A stretch of 64,000 bases of DNA from Sphingobacteriaceae bacterium (GTDB taxonomy: Bacteria; Bacteroidota; Bacteroidia; Sphingobacteriales; Sphingobacteriaceae): NCBI GenBank assembly GCA_029266635.1, contig JAQSWM010000001.1:496001-560000 (forward strand). The letters run 5' to 3'. Positions within the stretch are counted from its first letter, which is position 1. The number at the start of each line of letters is the position of its first letter. Below, piece after piece: positions 1-8,445 of this stretch. The notes under the pieces are model-generated. The model worked only from the letters and a program-made list of their open reading frames with translations, ran no database searches and was not told where the DNA came from. Position numbers and translations under genes: made by a program.

Positions 1-27
1 ATATCTTCGTACAAAATACTTGTTCAT
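1..27 (-). CDS. mrdA: Partial CDS, probable penicillin-binding protein 2 (first 9 codons)
   Basis: An ATG on the minus strand at 27-25 begins directly after the mreD stop codon (28-30) and stays open to the window edge, reading MNKYFVRRY. In Bacteroidota the gene after mreD is normally mrdA (PBP2, the elongasome transpeptidase), whose N-terminus is short, basic and followed by a membrane anchor, which fits. Identity rests on gene order and nine residues only, so it is an inference. Confidence 0.5.
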
Positions 28-543
28 CTACCGCAATTTCTTCTTGTAAAAGATAAACTCCGCTATCAATATTAAAAGTATAGTAAGCAACGAACTTAAT
101 ACAACACGAACCAGCGTGTATTGTATTTCGGCAAAGTGGAAAGTTTCTAAGAGGAACAGGGTGATGTGATGAAAAAGGGTGGCAACGATGGCGTAAAATA
201 AAAACCATCTGAACCCCATAATGCCAAGCCGCGGTTCGGGCTCGTTATCAAAACCGTCGCGATGTACGGTTACGTCTATAAATATTATCCTCACCAATGC
301 CAAAACTGTACAAGCTGCTGCGTTTACCCCTGGCGTATCGTAAAAAACATCCACAGTTAAGCCGGCCAGAAAAGATAAGGCGAAAAGCAACAGGTTGGGA
401 GTATTGAACGGCAACAACAGAATAAAGAGAATGTATAGAAACGGGGTTGCCAGGTTGTAATAACCCACGTTTTTAAGCAGGAAAACCTGAATGATGATCA
501 GGAAAAAAAAGCGGACAAGATTTGCGAAGATAACCTTACTCAT
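28..543 (-). CDS. mreD: Rod shape-determining protein MreD
   Basis: 171-residue, very hydrophobic protein with about five membrane helices, the size and character of MreD. MreD is the integral-membrane part of the elongasome and links MreC to the PBP2/RodA wall-synthesis machinery. It is third in an mreB-mreC-mreD operon on the minus strand; its start codon lies inside the end of mreC (8-nt overlap, 536-543), suggesting translational coupling. Low sequence conservation is normal for MreD; the order of genes is the strongest evidence. Confidence 0.85.
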   Translation of the reverse strand: MSKVIFANLVRFFFLIIIQVFLLKNVGYYNLATPFLYILFILLLPFNTPNLLLFALSFLAGLTVDVFYDTPGVNAAACTVLALVRIIFIDVTVHRDGFDNEPEPRLGIMGFRWFLFYAIVATLFHHITLFLLETFHFAEIQYTLVRVVLSSLLTILLILIAEFIFYKKKLR

Positions 544-1375
544 CCTTTTTGCTATTTGCCTCTAATTGCAACTGCTCTGCAGCCATGAGATTGTTTACTA
601 CATAAACGTATCCAAGATTCGAAAAATCTACGCTTAATTTCACTTCGATGTCTAAAAAGCTCGAACCGCCTTTTTTATCTGTGGCTATGACGGTACCTAT
701 CGGGATACCCGCCGGGAAAATTGCAGAATATGGCGTAGTAACCACCCTGGCGCCTCTTTTTACCTGCTTGTCGTTTGGAATATCCTGTAAAACAGCTTGC
801 CGGTAGTCAAAATTTCCAATTCCCCAGATCAGTGATCCCGGCGCATTGCTTCCCACAATGGTAGCGCTTATCCGGGTATCGTTGTTAAGCACCGACTGCA
901 CGGTTGAAAAGTTGTCTGATGCATCCGCTACAATCCCAACCACGCCACCCGTAGAAATTACTCCCATTCCCTTTACGATACCGTGTTTTTTTCCGCGATT
1001 AAGCGTGATGAAGTTATTTTTTTGATTTACCGAGTTATTAATAACCTTGGCAACGATGTAAGTATATTGCTGATGAGTAAGCGTATCGTTCACAGCCTTT
1101 TGAACAACGCTGTCATTTGACTTGGAAAGCTTCAGCATCCCGCGAAGCCGTGCATTTTCTGTAGCAAGGCTGTCGTTAACCCTGCCGAGATTTAAATAGC
1201 TTTCGAAATGGTTTACATTTTCAAAAGCTGTACCCACAACCTGATTTGATGAATTTAAAACGCTTGCTTTCTGATAGGAGTTGTATCGCAGCAGCAAAGT
1301 GAGCGAAGACACAAAAAAAATTACAAACAGGAAAAATGCATTGTACTTACTGATGAACAGCCAGAGGTTACGCAT
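536..1375 (-). CDS. mreC: Rod shape-determining protein MreC
   Basis: 279 residues: short cytoplasmic N-terminus, one membrane helix at about residues 12-30, a polar coiled-coil stretch at about 60-85, then the periplasmic beta domain with the family signature glycines (VVGIVADASDNFSTVQ and GARVVTTPYSAIFPAGIPIG). MreC forms periplasmic filaments that activate PBP2. The C-terminal tail is charged. It follows mreB after a 153-nt spacer that is filled by an inverted repeat element (1381-1526), and overlaps mreD. Confidence 0.93.
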   Translation of the reverse strand: MRNLWLFISKYNAFFLFVIFFVSSLTLLLRYNSYQKASVLNSSNQVVGTAFENVNHFESYLNLGRVNDSLATENARLRGMLKLSKSNDSVVQKAVNDTLTHQQYTYIVAKVINNSVNQKNNFITLNRGKKHGIVKGMGVISTGGVVGIVADASDNFSTVQSVLNNDTRISATIVGSNAPGSLIWGIGNFDYRQAVLQDIPNDKQVKRGARVVTTPYSAIFPAGIPIGTVIATDKKGGSSFLDIEVKLSVDFSNLGYVYVVNNLMAAEQLQLEANSKKDE

Positions 1376-1380
1376 GTGTT

Positions 1381-1526
1381 AGATGTGAGATATCAGACCT
1401 GAGATTTGAGATTTTAGACTATCGTTGTAAAGTAAATTTTGCATTGCCTAATCTCTGTTATCTTAATCCATTTAAACTGTGTGATCCGTAAGCGATCTCA
1501 TGTCTCACATCTATTATCTCAAATCC
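1381..1526. repeat. Paired inverted TGAGAT-rich repeat element between mreB and mreC
   Basis: Left arm 1381-1417 is built of the words AGATGTGAGATAT, CTGAGATTTGAGAT; right arm 1494-1526 carries the same words on the other strand (TCTCACATCT, ATCTCAAATCC). The arms are inverted relative to each other and separated by about 76 nt of unrelated AT-rich sequence. The element begins 6 nt before the mreC start codon and ends 3 nt from the mreB stop, so it fills the spacer. A second element of the same design lies at 59559-59673. Confidence 0.6.
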
Positions 1527-1528
1527 AA

Positions 1529-2551
1529 TTATTGCATTAAAAACTTGAAGTTGCCTATGTTCTTCAGGGCGATGCCTGTTCCACGAACAACAGCCCTAAG
1601 CGGGTCTTCTGCAACGTGCACCGGCAGTTTGGTTTTTGCCGCAACACGTTTGTCAAGGCCACGAAGCAAGGCACCACCACCTGTCAAGTAAATACCGGTT
1701 TGGTAAATATCTGCCGAAAGCTCTGGCGGAGTGATCTCCAGGGCTTTTAAAATAGCTTCTTCAATTTTTGAGATGGATTTGTCGAGGCAGTGCGCAATTT
1801 CAGTGTACGAAACCGTGATTTGCTTAGGAACTCCTGTCATCAAATCCCGGCCTTGCACTGCAAAATCGGATGGGGGATCTGCAAGCTCCGGCAGGGCTGA
1901 ACCAACTTCAATTTTGATCTTCTCGGCTGTACGCTCACCGATCATGATGTTATGCTGGCGGCGGATATATTGAACGATATCGCTGTCGAAGTTATCTCCC
2001 GCAACGCGGATACTCTGATCGCAAACAATCCCCGAAAGGGCAATTACGGCGATCTCGGTTGTTCCGCCACCGATATCAATGATCATATTTCCCATTGGCT
2101 CTTCCACGTCGATCCCGATACCCACCGCAGCAGCCATCGGCTCGTGAATGAGGTAAACTTCCTTCGCACCGGCAATCTCAGCCGAATCCCGTACCGCACG
2201 TTTTTCAACTTCAGTTATCCCGGAAGGAATACAAATCACCATTCGCAGGTTCGGGAAGAACCAGCCCTTGCCGTTGTTGATCATTTTGATCATGCCGCGG
2301 ATCATGTGCTCGGCGGCGTTAAAATCTGCAATTACACCGTCCTTCAATGGGCGCACAGTGCGGATGTTATCGTGGGTTTTACCTTCCATCTGCATGGCAG
2401 AGCGGCCGATAGCAATTACCTTGTTAGTTGTGCGGTCGAAAGCTACGATAGATGGTTCGTCTACTACAACTTTGTCGTTATGTATAATGAGGGTGTTAGC
2501 AGTGCCTAAATCGATTGCTATCTCTTGTGTAAACCAGTTGAATAATCCCAT
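1529..2551 (-). CDS. mreB: Rod shape-determining protein MreB (bacterial actin)
   Basis: 340 residues, full length. Shows the actin-fold nucleotide motifs: DLGTANTLI near residue 14 (phosphate 1), the IDIGGGTTEIAVI segment (phosphate 2) and a C-terminal LTGGGALLRGLDKR adenosine motif. The N-terminal MGLFNWFTQE can act as the membrane-binding amphipathic segment. MreB polymers steer lateral wall synthesis. First gene of the mreBCD operon; a matching -7 promoter box lies about 32 nt upstream. Confidence 0.97.
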   Translation of the reverse strand: MGLFNWFTQEIAIDLGTANTLIIHNDKVVVDEPSIVAFDRTTNKVIAIGRSAMQMEGKTHDNIRTVRPLKDGVIADFNAAEHMIRGMIKMINNGKGWFFPNLRMVICIPSGITEVEKRAVRDSAEIAGAKEVYLIHEPMAAAVGIGIDVEEPMGNMIIDIGGGTTEIAVIALSGIVCDQSIRVAGDNFDSDIVQYIRRQHNIMIGERTAEKIKIEVGSALPELADPPSDFAVQGRDLMTGVPKQITVSYTEIAHCLDKSISKIEEAILKALEITPPELSADIYQTGIYLTGGGALLRGLDKRVAAKTKLPVHVAEDPLRAVVRGTGIALKNIGNFKFLMQ

Positions 2552-2582
2552 GAAGGAGTTAAATTATGTTTTTAAAAGTACG

Positions 2583-2590
2583 CAAAGGTA
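2583..2590 (-). promoter_or_regulatory. Bacteroidota -7 promoter box of the mre operon
   Basis: Minus-strand sequence TACCTTTG is a perfect match to the Bacteroidota -7 consensus TAnnTTTG, 31 nt upstream of the mreB ATG. No convincing -33 TTTG is visible at the usual spacing (an ACTTT lies about 18 nt further upstream). Confidence 0.5.
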
Positions 2591-2640
2591 ACGTGTTTTT
2601 AACAATTTAAAGTATCGGCTTAGGTAACAGCAACAGCGCT

Positions 2641-4167
2641 TTAATGTTTAAAATGACGCACTCCGGTCATCACCATCCCGATGCCTTTTTCATTGGCTTT
2701 GTCAACAGAAAGCTGATCTTTTATGGAGCCGCCGGGCTGCAAAACCATGGCAATTCCGGCATCTGCAGCAATCTCTACACAATCCGGGAACGGGAAAAAT
2801 GCATCCGAAGCCATCACACAGCCTTTCAGGTCAAAGCCGAATGAATTTGCTTTTTCAATTGCCTGCTTCAGCGCATCAACCCTCGAAGTCTGCCCTACCC
2901 CGCTTGCCAGCAAAACTTTATTCTTGGCAAGTACGATAGTGTTCGATTTCGTGTGCTTCACCAATTTATTGGCAAAATGCAGATCAGTTAATTCCTGCTC
3001 TGTTGGCTTGCGCTCGGTAACCGGCGACATGAGTTCCGGGCCTTCCATGTTGCTGTCTTTATCCTGCTCAACAACTCCATTCAATAAGGTCTTAAATTGT
3101 TTCGACGGGAGTTGTACGTGCTGCCTTTGTAAAATGATACGATTCTTTTTTGCCGTAAGGATTTCCACCGCGTCGGCGCTGTACGATGGCGCAATCAGGA
3201 CTTCAAAAAACAGTTTGTTTATTTCGCTTGCCGTTTCGGCATCTACTTCCTGGTTGCAGATCAGCACACCGCCAAAGGCAGAAACCGGATCGCAAGCCAA
3301 GGCATCTTTCCAGGCCTCCAGCAGTACTGGCCGCGAAGCCACGCCACAAGCATTGGTGTGCTTCAAAATCGCGAATGTTGGTTCGTCAAACTCATCGATC
3401 AAAGCTACCGCAGCATCCACATCCACCAGGTTATTGTAGGATAATTCCTTTCCGTTCAATTTAGTGAACATCGCATCAAGGTCACCGTAAAAAGTGCCTT
3501 TCTGATGCGGATTCTCGCCGTACCGGAGAACACTTGATTTTTGCTCGCTTTGCTTAAAGACAGAAAGTTCTTCGTCCTGATTGAAGTAGTTGAAAATTGC
3601 TGTATCGTAATGCGAAGAAACGTTGAAAGCCTTTTTGGCAAAGTCACGACGTTGCTCAAGGCTCGTGCTTCCGGCGCTCTCCTCAAGTATCGTGTGCAAA
3701 CTGCCGTAATCATTCTTTGATGCGATGATTACCACATCACTGAAGTTTTTGGCTGCTGCCCGGATGAGCGAAATGCCGCCGATATCTATTTTCTCGATGA
3801 TGTCCTCTTCAGAAGCTCGTGATTTTACGGTTTCCTCAAATGGATACAGGTCCACGATTACCAGATCAATTTCAGGAATTTCATATTGCTCTGCTTGCGC
3901 TTTATCCTCAGCCAAATTGCGGCGTGACAAAATTCCACCGAACACTTTTGGATGCAAAGTTTTGACCCGCCCTCCCAGAATTGACGGATAGCCTGTCAAA
4001 TCCTCAACCGGAACAACGTCACAGCCTAAATCCCTGATAAATTTCTCTGTTCCGCCTGTGGAATAAAAAGTTACTCCGAACCCGTTTAACTGCCGTATAA
4101 GTGGCTCAAGATTATCTTTGTAGTAAACAGAAACAAGGGCGTTTTTGATCTTAACAGGTTGGCTCAT
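2641..4167 (-). CDS. purH: Bifunctional AICAR formyltransferase/IMP cyclohydrolase
   Basis: 508 residues from the chosen ATG (MSQPVKIKNALVSVYYK), matching the usual PurH length of about 510. The N-terminal MGS-fold IMP cyclohydrolase domain (to about 200) shows STGGT, GGRVKTLHPKVFGGIL and DLYPFE; the C-terminal AICAR transformylase domain shows the LRYGENPHQKG, KHTNACGVA and SDAFFPFPD segments and ends in GVRHFKH. Catalyses the last two steps of IMP synthesis. An in-frame extension to 4191 runs through a hairpin and has no ATG of typical PurH type, so it is rejected. Confidence 0.97.
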   Translation of the reverse strand: MSQPVKIKNALVSVYYKDNLEPLIRQLNGFGVTFYSTGGTEKFIRDLGCDVVPVEDLTGYPSILGGRVKTLHPKVFGGILSRRNLAEDKAQAEQYEIPEIDLVIVDLYPFEETVKSRASEEDIIEKIDIGGISLIRAAAKNFSDVVIIASKNDYGSLHTILEESAGSTSLEQRRDFAKKAFNVSSHYDTAIFNYFNQDEELSVFKQSEQKSSVLRYGENPHQKGTFYGDLDAMFTKLNGKELSYNNLVDVDAAVALIDEFDEPTFAILKHTNACGVASRPVLLEAWKDALACDPVSAFGGVLICNQEVDAETASEINKLFFEVLIAPSYSADAVEILTAKKNRIILQRQHVQLPSKQFKTLLNGVVEQDKDSNMEGPELMSPVTERKPTEQELTDLHFANKLVKHTKSNTIVLAKNKVLLASGVGQTSRVDALKQAIEKANSFGFDLKGCVMASDAFFPFPDCVEIAADAGIAMVLQPGGSIKDQLSVDKANEKGIGMVMTGVRHFKH

Positions 4168-4168
4168 T

Positions 4169-4189
4169 GCGGCTTTTATTTTAAGCCGC
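4169..4189 (-). promoter_or_regulatory. Hairpin directly upstream of the purH start codon
   Basis: Perfect 7-bp inverted repeat (GCGGCTT at 4169-4175, AAGCCGC at 4183-4189) with a 7-nt loop, starting 1-2 nt before the purH ATG on the minus strand. A near-consensus -7 box (GATCTTTG, about 4189-4196, minus strand) overlaps its far side, so the hairpin could form in a very short leader. No T-run follows it, so it is not an ordinary terminator. Function is speculative. Confidence 0.35.
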
Positions 4190-4244
4190 AAAGATCGATT
4201 TTTTTAAGCTTAAAACCTTCCCGAATTTAAAATACTTAAATGCT

Positions 4245-7085
4245 TTACACAATGCGCACTGGCCCGATCATGCCGATTGATGAGAGCGGCTGCGACTTTG
4301 TCCATTGTTGTGCCACCGGATTGTCTTTCAATGACTTTGCGTAGTTGCCCAGAACCGTTGTGACCTTTATTTCAAGCGTATTTCTGCCCGTCTTCAGCGC
4401 CTTGCTCAAATCGTACAGATGTTGTCCATACCACTTAAAGCCCAGCGGCTGCCCGTTCAACTTTACGTCCGAGATGCCGTGAACCTTGCCTAAATCCAGG
4501 TAATGATAAGCCTGAGCATTGCCTGTATCAAAGCTGTTGCGGTATAAAATAGTTCCGGCAAAAGACTGGAGCTCTTTATCGTTCTTAAAATCGATCAGCT
4601 TTTCCATCCTCACCTGCCGCGGCTGCTCATAAACTTTCTCCAGCCTCACATCCCAGGCTCCATTCACAGTAATTGCCTGTTCATTGTTCAGTTTTGGAAT
4701 ACGATATACCTCACCTTTGGCCTCATCTGTAAAAACGATCAGCATCGAAGTTGCCGGATTCAGCAAGATGTCCAATTTATTCTTTTGTGTGTTGTATGGA
4801 TATAAATACTTCTTCCCGCTTTCCGAATCCCACAGCCACGCAGTTCGGTTCTTCACAGTGTTAAACTCGGCAGTGAACTGATGCGATTTCTCGCCGTGAT
4901 AGTTGCTGAAAAAGAAAATGTCGGCATCCTTGGTCTTGTAGTAATTCTGGCTAACATGTTCAACCGGTTTGTCGATCTTTACAAACGGTACAATGTTAAG
5001 CTTCGACTGCACCTCTTTGTACCAGCTCAGCATCTCCTTTTCCGGCTTTGGATACAAAGTTACCTTAGCGGGATATACCTGCTTTAACGAATAGATACCC
5101 GTTTTCACCTGCTGATCGCGTTCTGCGTGGTTGCGTACGCCGTACGATTTTACCGGCTCCTTTTCAATGAAAATGATCTTCCCGCCTACCGCAGCAAATT
5201 TGCGTAGCGCTTCTACAGTTCCAGGCGCAACAGACTCTACCTCTGCCAGCAGCAATGTCTTGTAGCTTCGGCTATTGTAATGTATCATCCCACCGGAAAA
5301 GGTGCTTTTCTGAAGGATATCTTCATTTATATAATCGCATCCGCCCCCATTCTGATGGATTCCTTCCCATATGTTATTCGCATATTCGGGATACACGATC
5401 TGCGGATACTGCTGGTATTGCAGACCAACCTCCGACCACATATCAGCATGAGGGAACATAATAGCTACGTCCGACTGAAGGTCTGAATTCTGAAACACCG
5501 ACGAAAGCCGGCTTTTATAATCTATCCAGCTACGCACGTAAGGCCACCAGGTATTCCTCTCGTTAAAGAAGGTACCGTAGCGAACCCACCCCGGGAAAGG
5601 AATTTCCTTCGGGCTGTAGTTGAAGCCGTGCAGAATGGAGTGGGTAACGCCCGAAAGATTACTTTGATCCCCGGTGATCTTGATCCTTTCCAGCGTCGCG
5701 TTGAAAACCTGGGAGGTATTGGTAATTTCCTCGCAACTCACAATGTGCTTGCCTGTGAGCCGTGCTGCCGATGACACGAACTTATTTACCGGCCTGTACG
5801 CACGTCCCGCTTTAAAAGTAAATTCCGCTAAATCGCCGCCAATATCAGGTCGAATCCAGGTTTCACACTCTGGAATATCGAGCTGCATCGCAGACTCAAG
5901 CGGATAATATTCCCTGCCGTATGCCTGCACTCTTGACTTTACTTTATTCTTTTTGCACCAGCTAATGAACGTTCCTAAAAATCGCTCATTGAAAAGCTCC
6001 AGCCTGGTGGTTTCAAAATCGTATCGCACGCGGTTGATTTCATCCTGCGCAGCAGTGGAAAAGTTGGTGCCGTTTTGCCCGATAAGCTGCCCGCCGTTGT
6101 AGGTGCTTTTTTCGTTCAGCTTGAAGAGGATGTATGGCAAATAAGGCTCAAGCGCATAGCCTCTCCGCTTTCTGAATTCCTCGGCCATGTCATCGCACCA
6201 GTTGGAGCCGCGAAGCTCAAGGCTATCGATGAATACAGCCCTGAAATAATCGCCCATATTGCCGAGCTTGGAGTTAAGCGCATCAGACATGCGGTTGAGG
6301 TAGGCTTGCACCGCTTTTCCATCGTAATGGTTTAGGAGCGGGCCCGATGCGCCGGGCGAGCCGTGGGTAACTGATGTGTAGCCGGTTAACTTAACCAGAT
6401 AGTACAACACGTGGTCGCCTTCTGGAACCTCTACCGTGATTTTATCTTGTATGATTTGGGAATCGAGATTTATCCCGGGTTTGAACGAATCCATAAATAC
6501 CGGCGCCAATGAGGCGCTGAACAACTCCTTAGTGCCTTGTTTGTACGTTACCAGGAAGTTCATGTCTGTCAAAAGCTCATCCTTAGCAACCTCAAGCTTC
6601 TGGGGGCCTGTTACTTTCCTCGACCCTAAAGCCAAAAGCTGTATTTGCTGATCTTTGGTAAGGAATTCTCCGCCGAAAGGCCAGCCCGAGCCTACAATAA
6701 TATCGCAGGTAATGCCACGCTGCTTTGCTGCCTTCACGGTCGCCTCGACCATTTCCAGCCATTCGGGACTGAGCCAGTTCAGGGGCTTATAGTCCATGGC
6801 GTTGTTATCGGCGGGGAAAGCGATCGGATTTATTTCCACTCCCCCTATGCCTTTCTCTTTCAGCATGTCGAGCTCGCGGATCAGTTCCTCCTTCACCACC
6901 CGACCGCCATTCCACCACCAGCGCACAAACGGGCGTGCAGCCGCGGATGGGTTTTGAAAACTTTTATAAAGCGCAGACACTGATTCTACCTCAGCTTCTG
7001 AGGCATACAGCATGCCTTTCGGAATTAAAGAAGCTAAGGGTGCTAAGGAACTTATACGTACAAAGTTTCTTCTGGTTAAAGCCAT
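4245..7085 (-). CDS. Exported GH106-type glycoside hydrolase (alpha-L-rhamnosidase-like)
   Basis: 946 residues from the ATG at 7085; the longer reading would need a TTG start. The N-terminus (MALTRRNFVRISSLAPLASL) has a twin-arginine signal followed by a hydrophobic core, so export by Tat is likely. Right after it comes FVRWWWNGG and KEKGIGGVEINPI, typical of GH106 alpha-L-rhamnosidase-like enzymes, followed by a long catalytic region and a C-terminal jelly-roll-like domain (FDTGNAQAYHYLDLGKVHG). Likely releases rhamnose or a related sugar from plant or microbial glycans in the periplasm. Substrate cannot be told from sequence. Same strand as purH but 77 nt away with an intervening hairpin; probably separately transcribed. 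Confidence 0.8.
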   Translation of the reverse strand: MALTRRNFVRISSLAPLASLIPKGMLYASEAEVESVSALYKSFQNPSAAARPFVRWWWNGGRVVKEELIRELDMLKEKGIGGVEINPIAFPADNNAMDYKPLNWLSPEWLEMVEATVKAAKQRGITCDIIVGSGWPFGGEFLTKDQQIQLLALGSRKVTGPQKLEVAKDELLTDMNFLVTYKQGTKELFSASLAPVFMDSFKPGINLDSQIIQDKITVEVPEGDHVLYYLVKLTGYTSVTHGSPGASGPLLNHYDGKAVQAYLNRMSDALNSKLGNMGDYFRAVFIDSLELRGSNWCDDMAEEFRKRRGYALEPYLPYILFKLNEKSTYNGGQLIGQNGTNFSTAAQDEINRVRYDFETTRLELFNERFLGTFISWCKKNKVKSRVQAYGREYYPLESAMQLDIPECETWIRPDIGGDLAEFTFKAGRAYRPVNKFVSSAARLTGKHIVSCEEITNTSQVFNATLERIKITGDQSNLSGVTHSILHGFNYSPKEIPFPGWVRYGTFFNERNTWWPYVRSWIDYKSRLSSVFQNSDLQSDVAIMFPHADMWSEVGLQYQQYPQIVYPEYANNIWEGIHQNGGGCDYINEDILQKSTFSGGMIHYNSRSYKTLLLAEVESVAPGTVEALRKFAAVGGKIIFIEKEPVKSYGVRNHAERDQQVKTGIYSLKQVYPAKVTLYPKPEKEMLSWYKEVQSKLNIVPFVKIDKPVEHVSQNYYKTKDADIFFFSNYHGEKSHQFTAEFNTVKNRTAWLWDSESGKKYLYPYNTQKNKLDILLNPATSMLIVFTDEAKGEVYRIPKLNNEQAITVNGAWDVRLEKVYEQPRQVRMEKLIDFKNDKELQSFAGTILYRNSFDTGNAQAYHYLDLGKVHGISDVKLNGQPLGFKWYGQHLYDLSKALKTGRNTLEIKVTTVLGNYAKSLKDNPVAQQWTKSQPLSSIGMIGPVRIV

Positions 7086-7137
7086 GGTTATAAGTGGTGG
7101 GTTTTGAATCCGCAAATAAGCAAATTCCTGCCGTTAT

Positions 7138-7185
7138 CTGTCCTGCTCAATCCTGAAGGACGGGACTTCTTCAAAACCAGTCAAG
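7138..7185. repeat. Possible degenerate copy of the Bacteroidota CCCCTAAAT/GGGGACTT repeat
   Basis: The stretch CTCAATCCTGAAGGACGGG followed by ACTTCTTCAAAACC resembles, with several mismatches, the intergenic repeat seen at 59084-59110 (CCCCTAAATCCCC, then GGGGACTTT and AAAAC). It lies between divergent genes. Weak similarity found by eye. Confidence 0.25.
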
Positions 7186-7282
7186 AATAAAACAAATCAA
7201 ATTGTGCGAAGAATATTTTCATTATTTACTAATAGATTAATAAAAAAATTTATTGTTAAATTCGCTGTACATCTCTGATTGA

Positions 7283-7666
7283 TTGGCAAAGCCTAAAATT
7301 TTAGTTATTGAAGACGACCGGGATTGCCTGGAAATCATTACTTACATTCTTGAGCACGATGGCTATGATGTAAGTGGTTCATTGAAAGCAAAAGCCATAA
7401 AGACGGCCCGTAATTTTGACCTGATTATACTCGACGAGATTTTAGTGGGAGAGCGGGGAAGCAATATCTGCAAGACTCTGAAGACAAATCCGGAAACTGC
7501 CCACATTCCTGTAATCCTTATTTCAGCACTCTACCAGGTAGGCGACATTGCCGGTGCGTGCCAGGCGGATGCTTTTCTGAGTAAGCCTTTTGAGATCGCG
7601 GTATTTGAAAAATTGATCAAGTCGGTGCTTCGGGAAAGTCGCTCGGATCTTGTATCTACTCAATAG
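7283..7666 (+). CDS. Single-domain response regulator (CheY-like)
   Basis: 127 residues consisting of one receiver domain and nothing else. Acidic pocket EDD at residues 9-11, phospho-acceptor Asp in LIILDEIL near residue 51, the switch Ser in ILISALYQ and the conserved Lys in FLSKPF are all present, so it should be phosphorylatable. Reading begins at a TTG codon (TTG GCA AAG CCT); there is no in-frame ATG before the receiver core, so TTG is the best start. No histidine kinase is nearby: an orphan regulator that must act through protein contacts. Its stop codon abuts the stop of the convergent lipoprotein gene. Confidence 0.88.
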   Translation: MAKPKILVIEDDRDCLEIITYILEHDGYDVSGSLKAKAIKTARNFDLIILDEILVGERGSNICKTLKTNPETAHIPVILISALYQVGDIAGACQADAFLSKPFEIAVFEKLIKSVLRESRSDLVSTQ

Positions 7667-8332
7667 CTATATAGTCCACTGCGCATGCACAACTCCCACC
7701 AGGTATTGTTTTCCAGCATATTCTTTAAACACCAGGCGAAGTACGCACCAGTCCATCCCGTTGTATTTTTTATCAAAGCCTGAAAAATAGCTTTCGGTGA
7801 AATCGCAGCGCTGATAGACCTGTTCAAGGTTGCTGGCGACATTGCCCTGCTGCGCTATGTGATTAACGCTAAACTTCTCCGGGTGAAGAAAATCTGCATT
7901 GTACACGAACTTCTTAAAATAATCAGCAACCGAAAGAGAAATCGGTTGGCCGCTGCCATCGTAACTTCCCCAGGTTAACTTGTCCCCGCTTTCCGCAAGG
8001 GCTAGGAACCGTTCCCGGCTTAGCAGGATATTCGTGGCTGTATCAACATGTGCATAGGGAGAGAATCTTATGCCAAGCTTCGGATGAATGTGAGTGGCAA
8101 ACGTTGCATAGTCATTCTCGCTTAAAGATGTGAGCACTCGCCTGGAAAGGCTGAGAAGCAGAGAATCGCGGTTTACCGGAGCTTGTTGCTTAGGAGGCGT
8201 GCTGACCGGGGGCAGGATTTTCTGACTATCATGAACGACAGTATCATCTTGTTGCACCTCCTTCTTTGTACCAGATGAGCAGGAGACAAGAGTGGCGGAG
8301 AGTAAAAATAATAAAACCGGAAAACGATACAT
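7667..8332 (-). CDS. Putative lipoprotein of unknown function
   Basis: 221 residues with a lipoprotein signal: hydrophobic MYRFPVLLFLLSATLVS followed by a lipobox cysteine (VSCSS, Cys at about 19). The mature part starts with a Thr/Lys/Pro-rich linker (about 22-50), then a compact domain. Not recognised as a named family. The domain has Trp-Gly and Tyr-rich segments (LTWGSYDGSG, YNGMDWCVLRLVFKEY). Convergent with the response regulator; upstream is the MFS permease on the same strand, about 110 nt away. Confidence 0.75.
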   Translation of the reverse strand: MYRFPVLLFLLSATLVSCSSGTKKEVQQDDTVVHDSQKILPPVSTPPKQQAPVNRDSLLLSLSRRVLTSLSENDYATFATHIHPKLGIRFSPYAHVDTATNILLSRERFLALAESGDKLTWGSYDGSGQPISLSVADYFKKFVYNADFLHPEKFSVNHIAQQGNVASNLEQVYQRCDFTESYFSGFDKKYNGMDWCVLRLVFKEYAGKQYLVGVVHAQWTI

Positions 8333-8445
8333 CTTATACTATGTTAAAGGTTAACAATGAATGCCGCTATTCTCGTACCTTCTATCCCCCGGTTCCACAA
8401 GCGGCAAAGTACACATACAACTTAATTTTATTTCGTCAATTTCGG

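Noticed and set aside
1500-2591. Several plus-strand reading frames antisense to mreB
   Set aside because: Antisense shadows of a strongly conserved gene; no start context, promoter or family resemblance.
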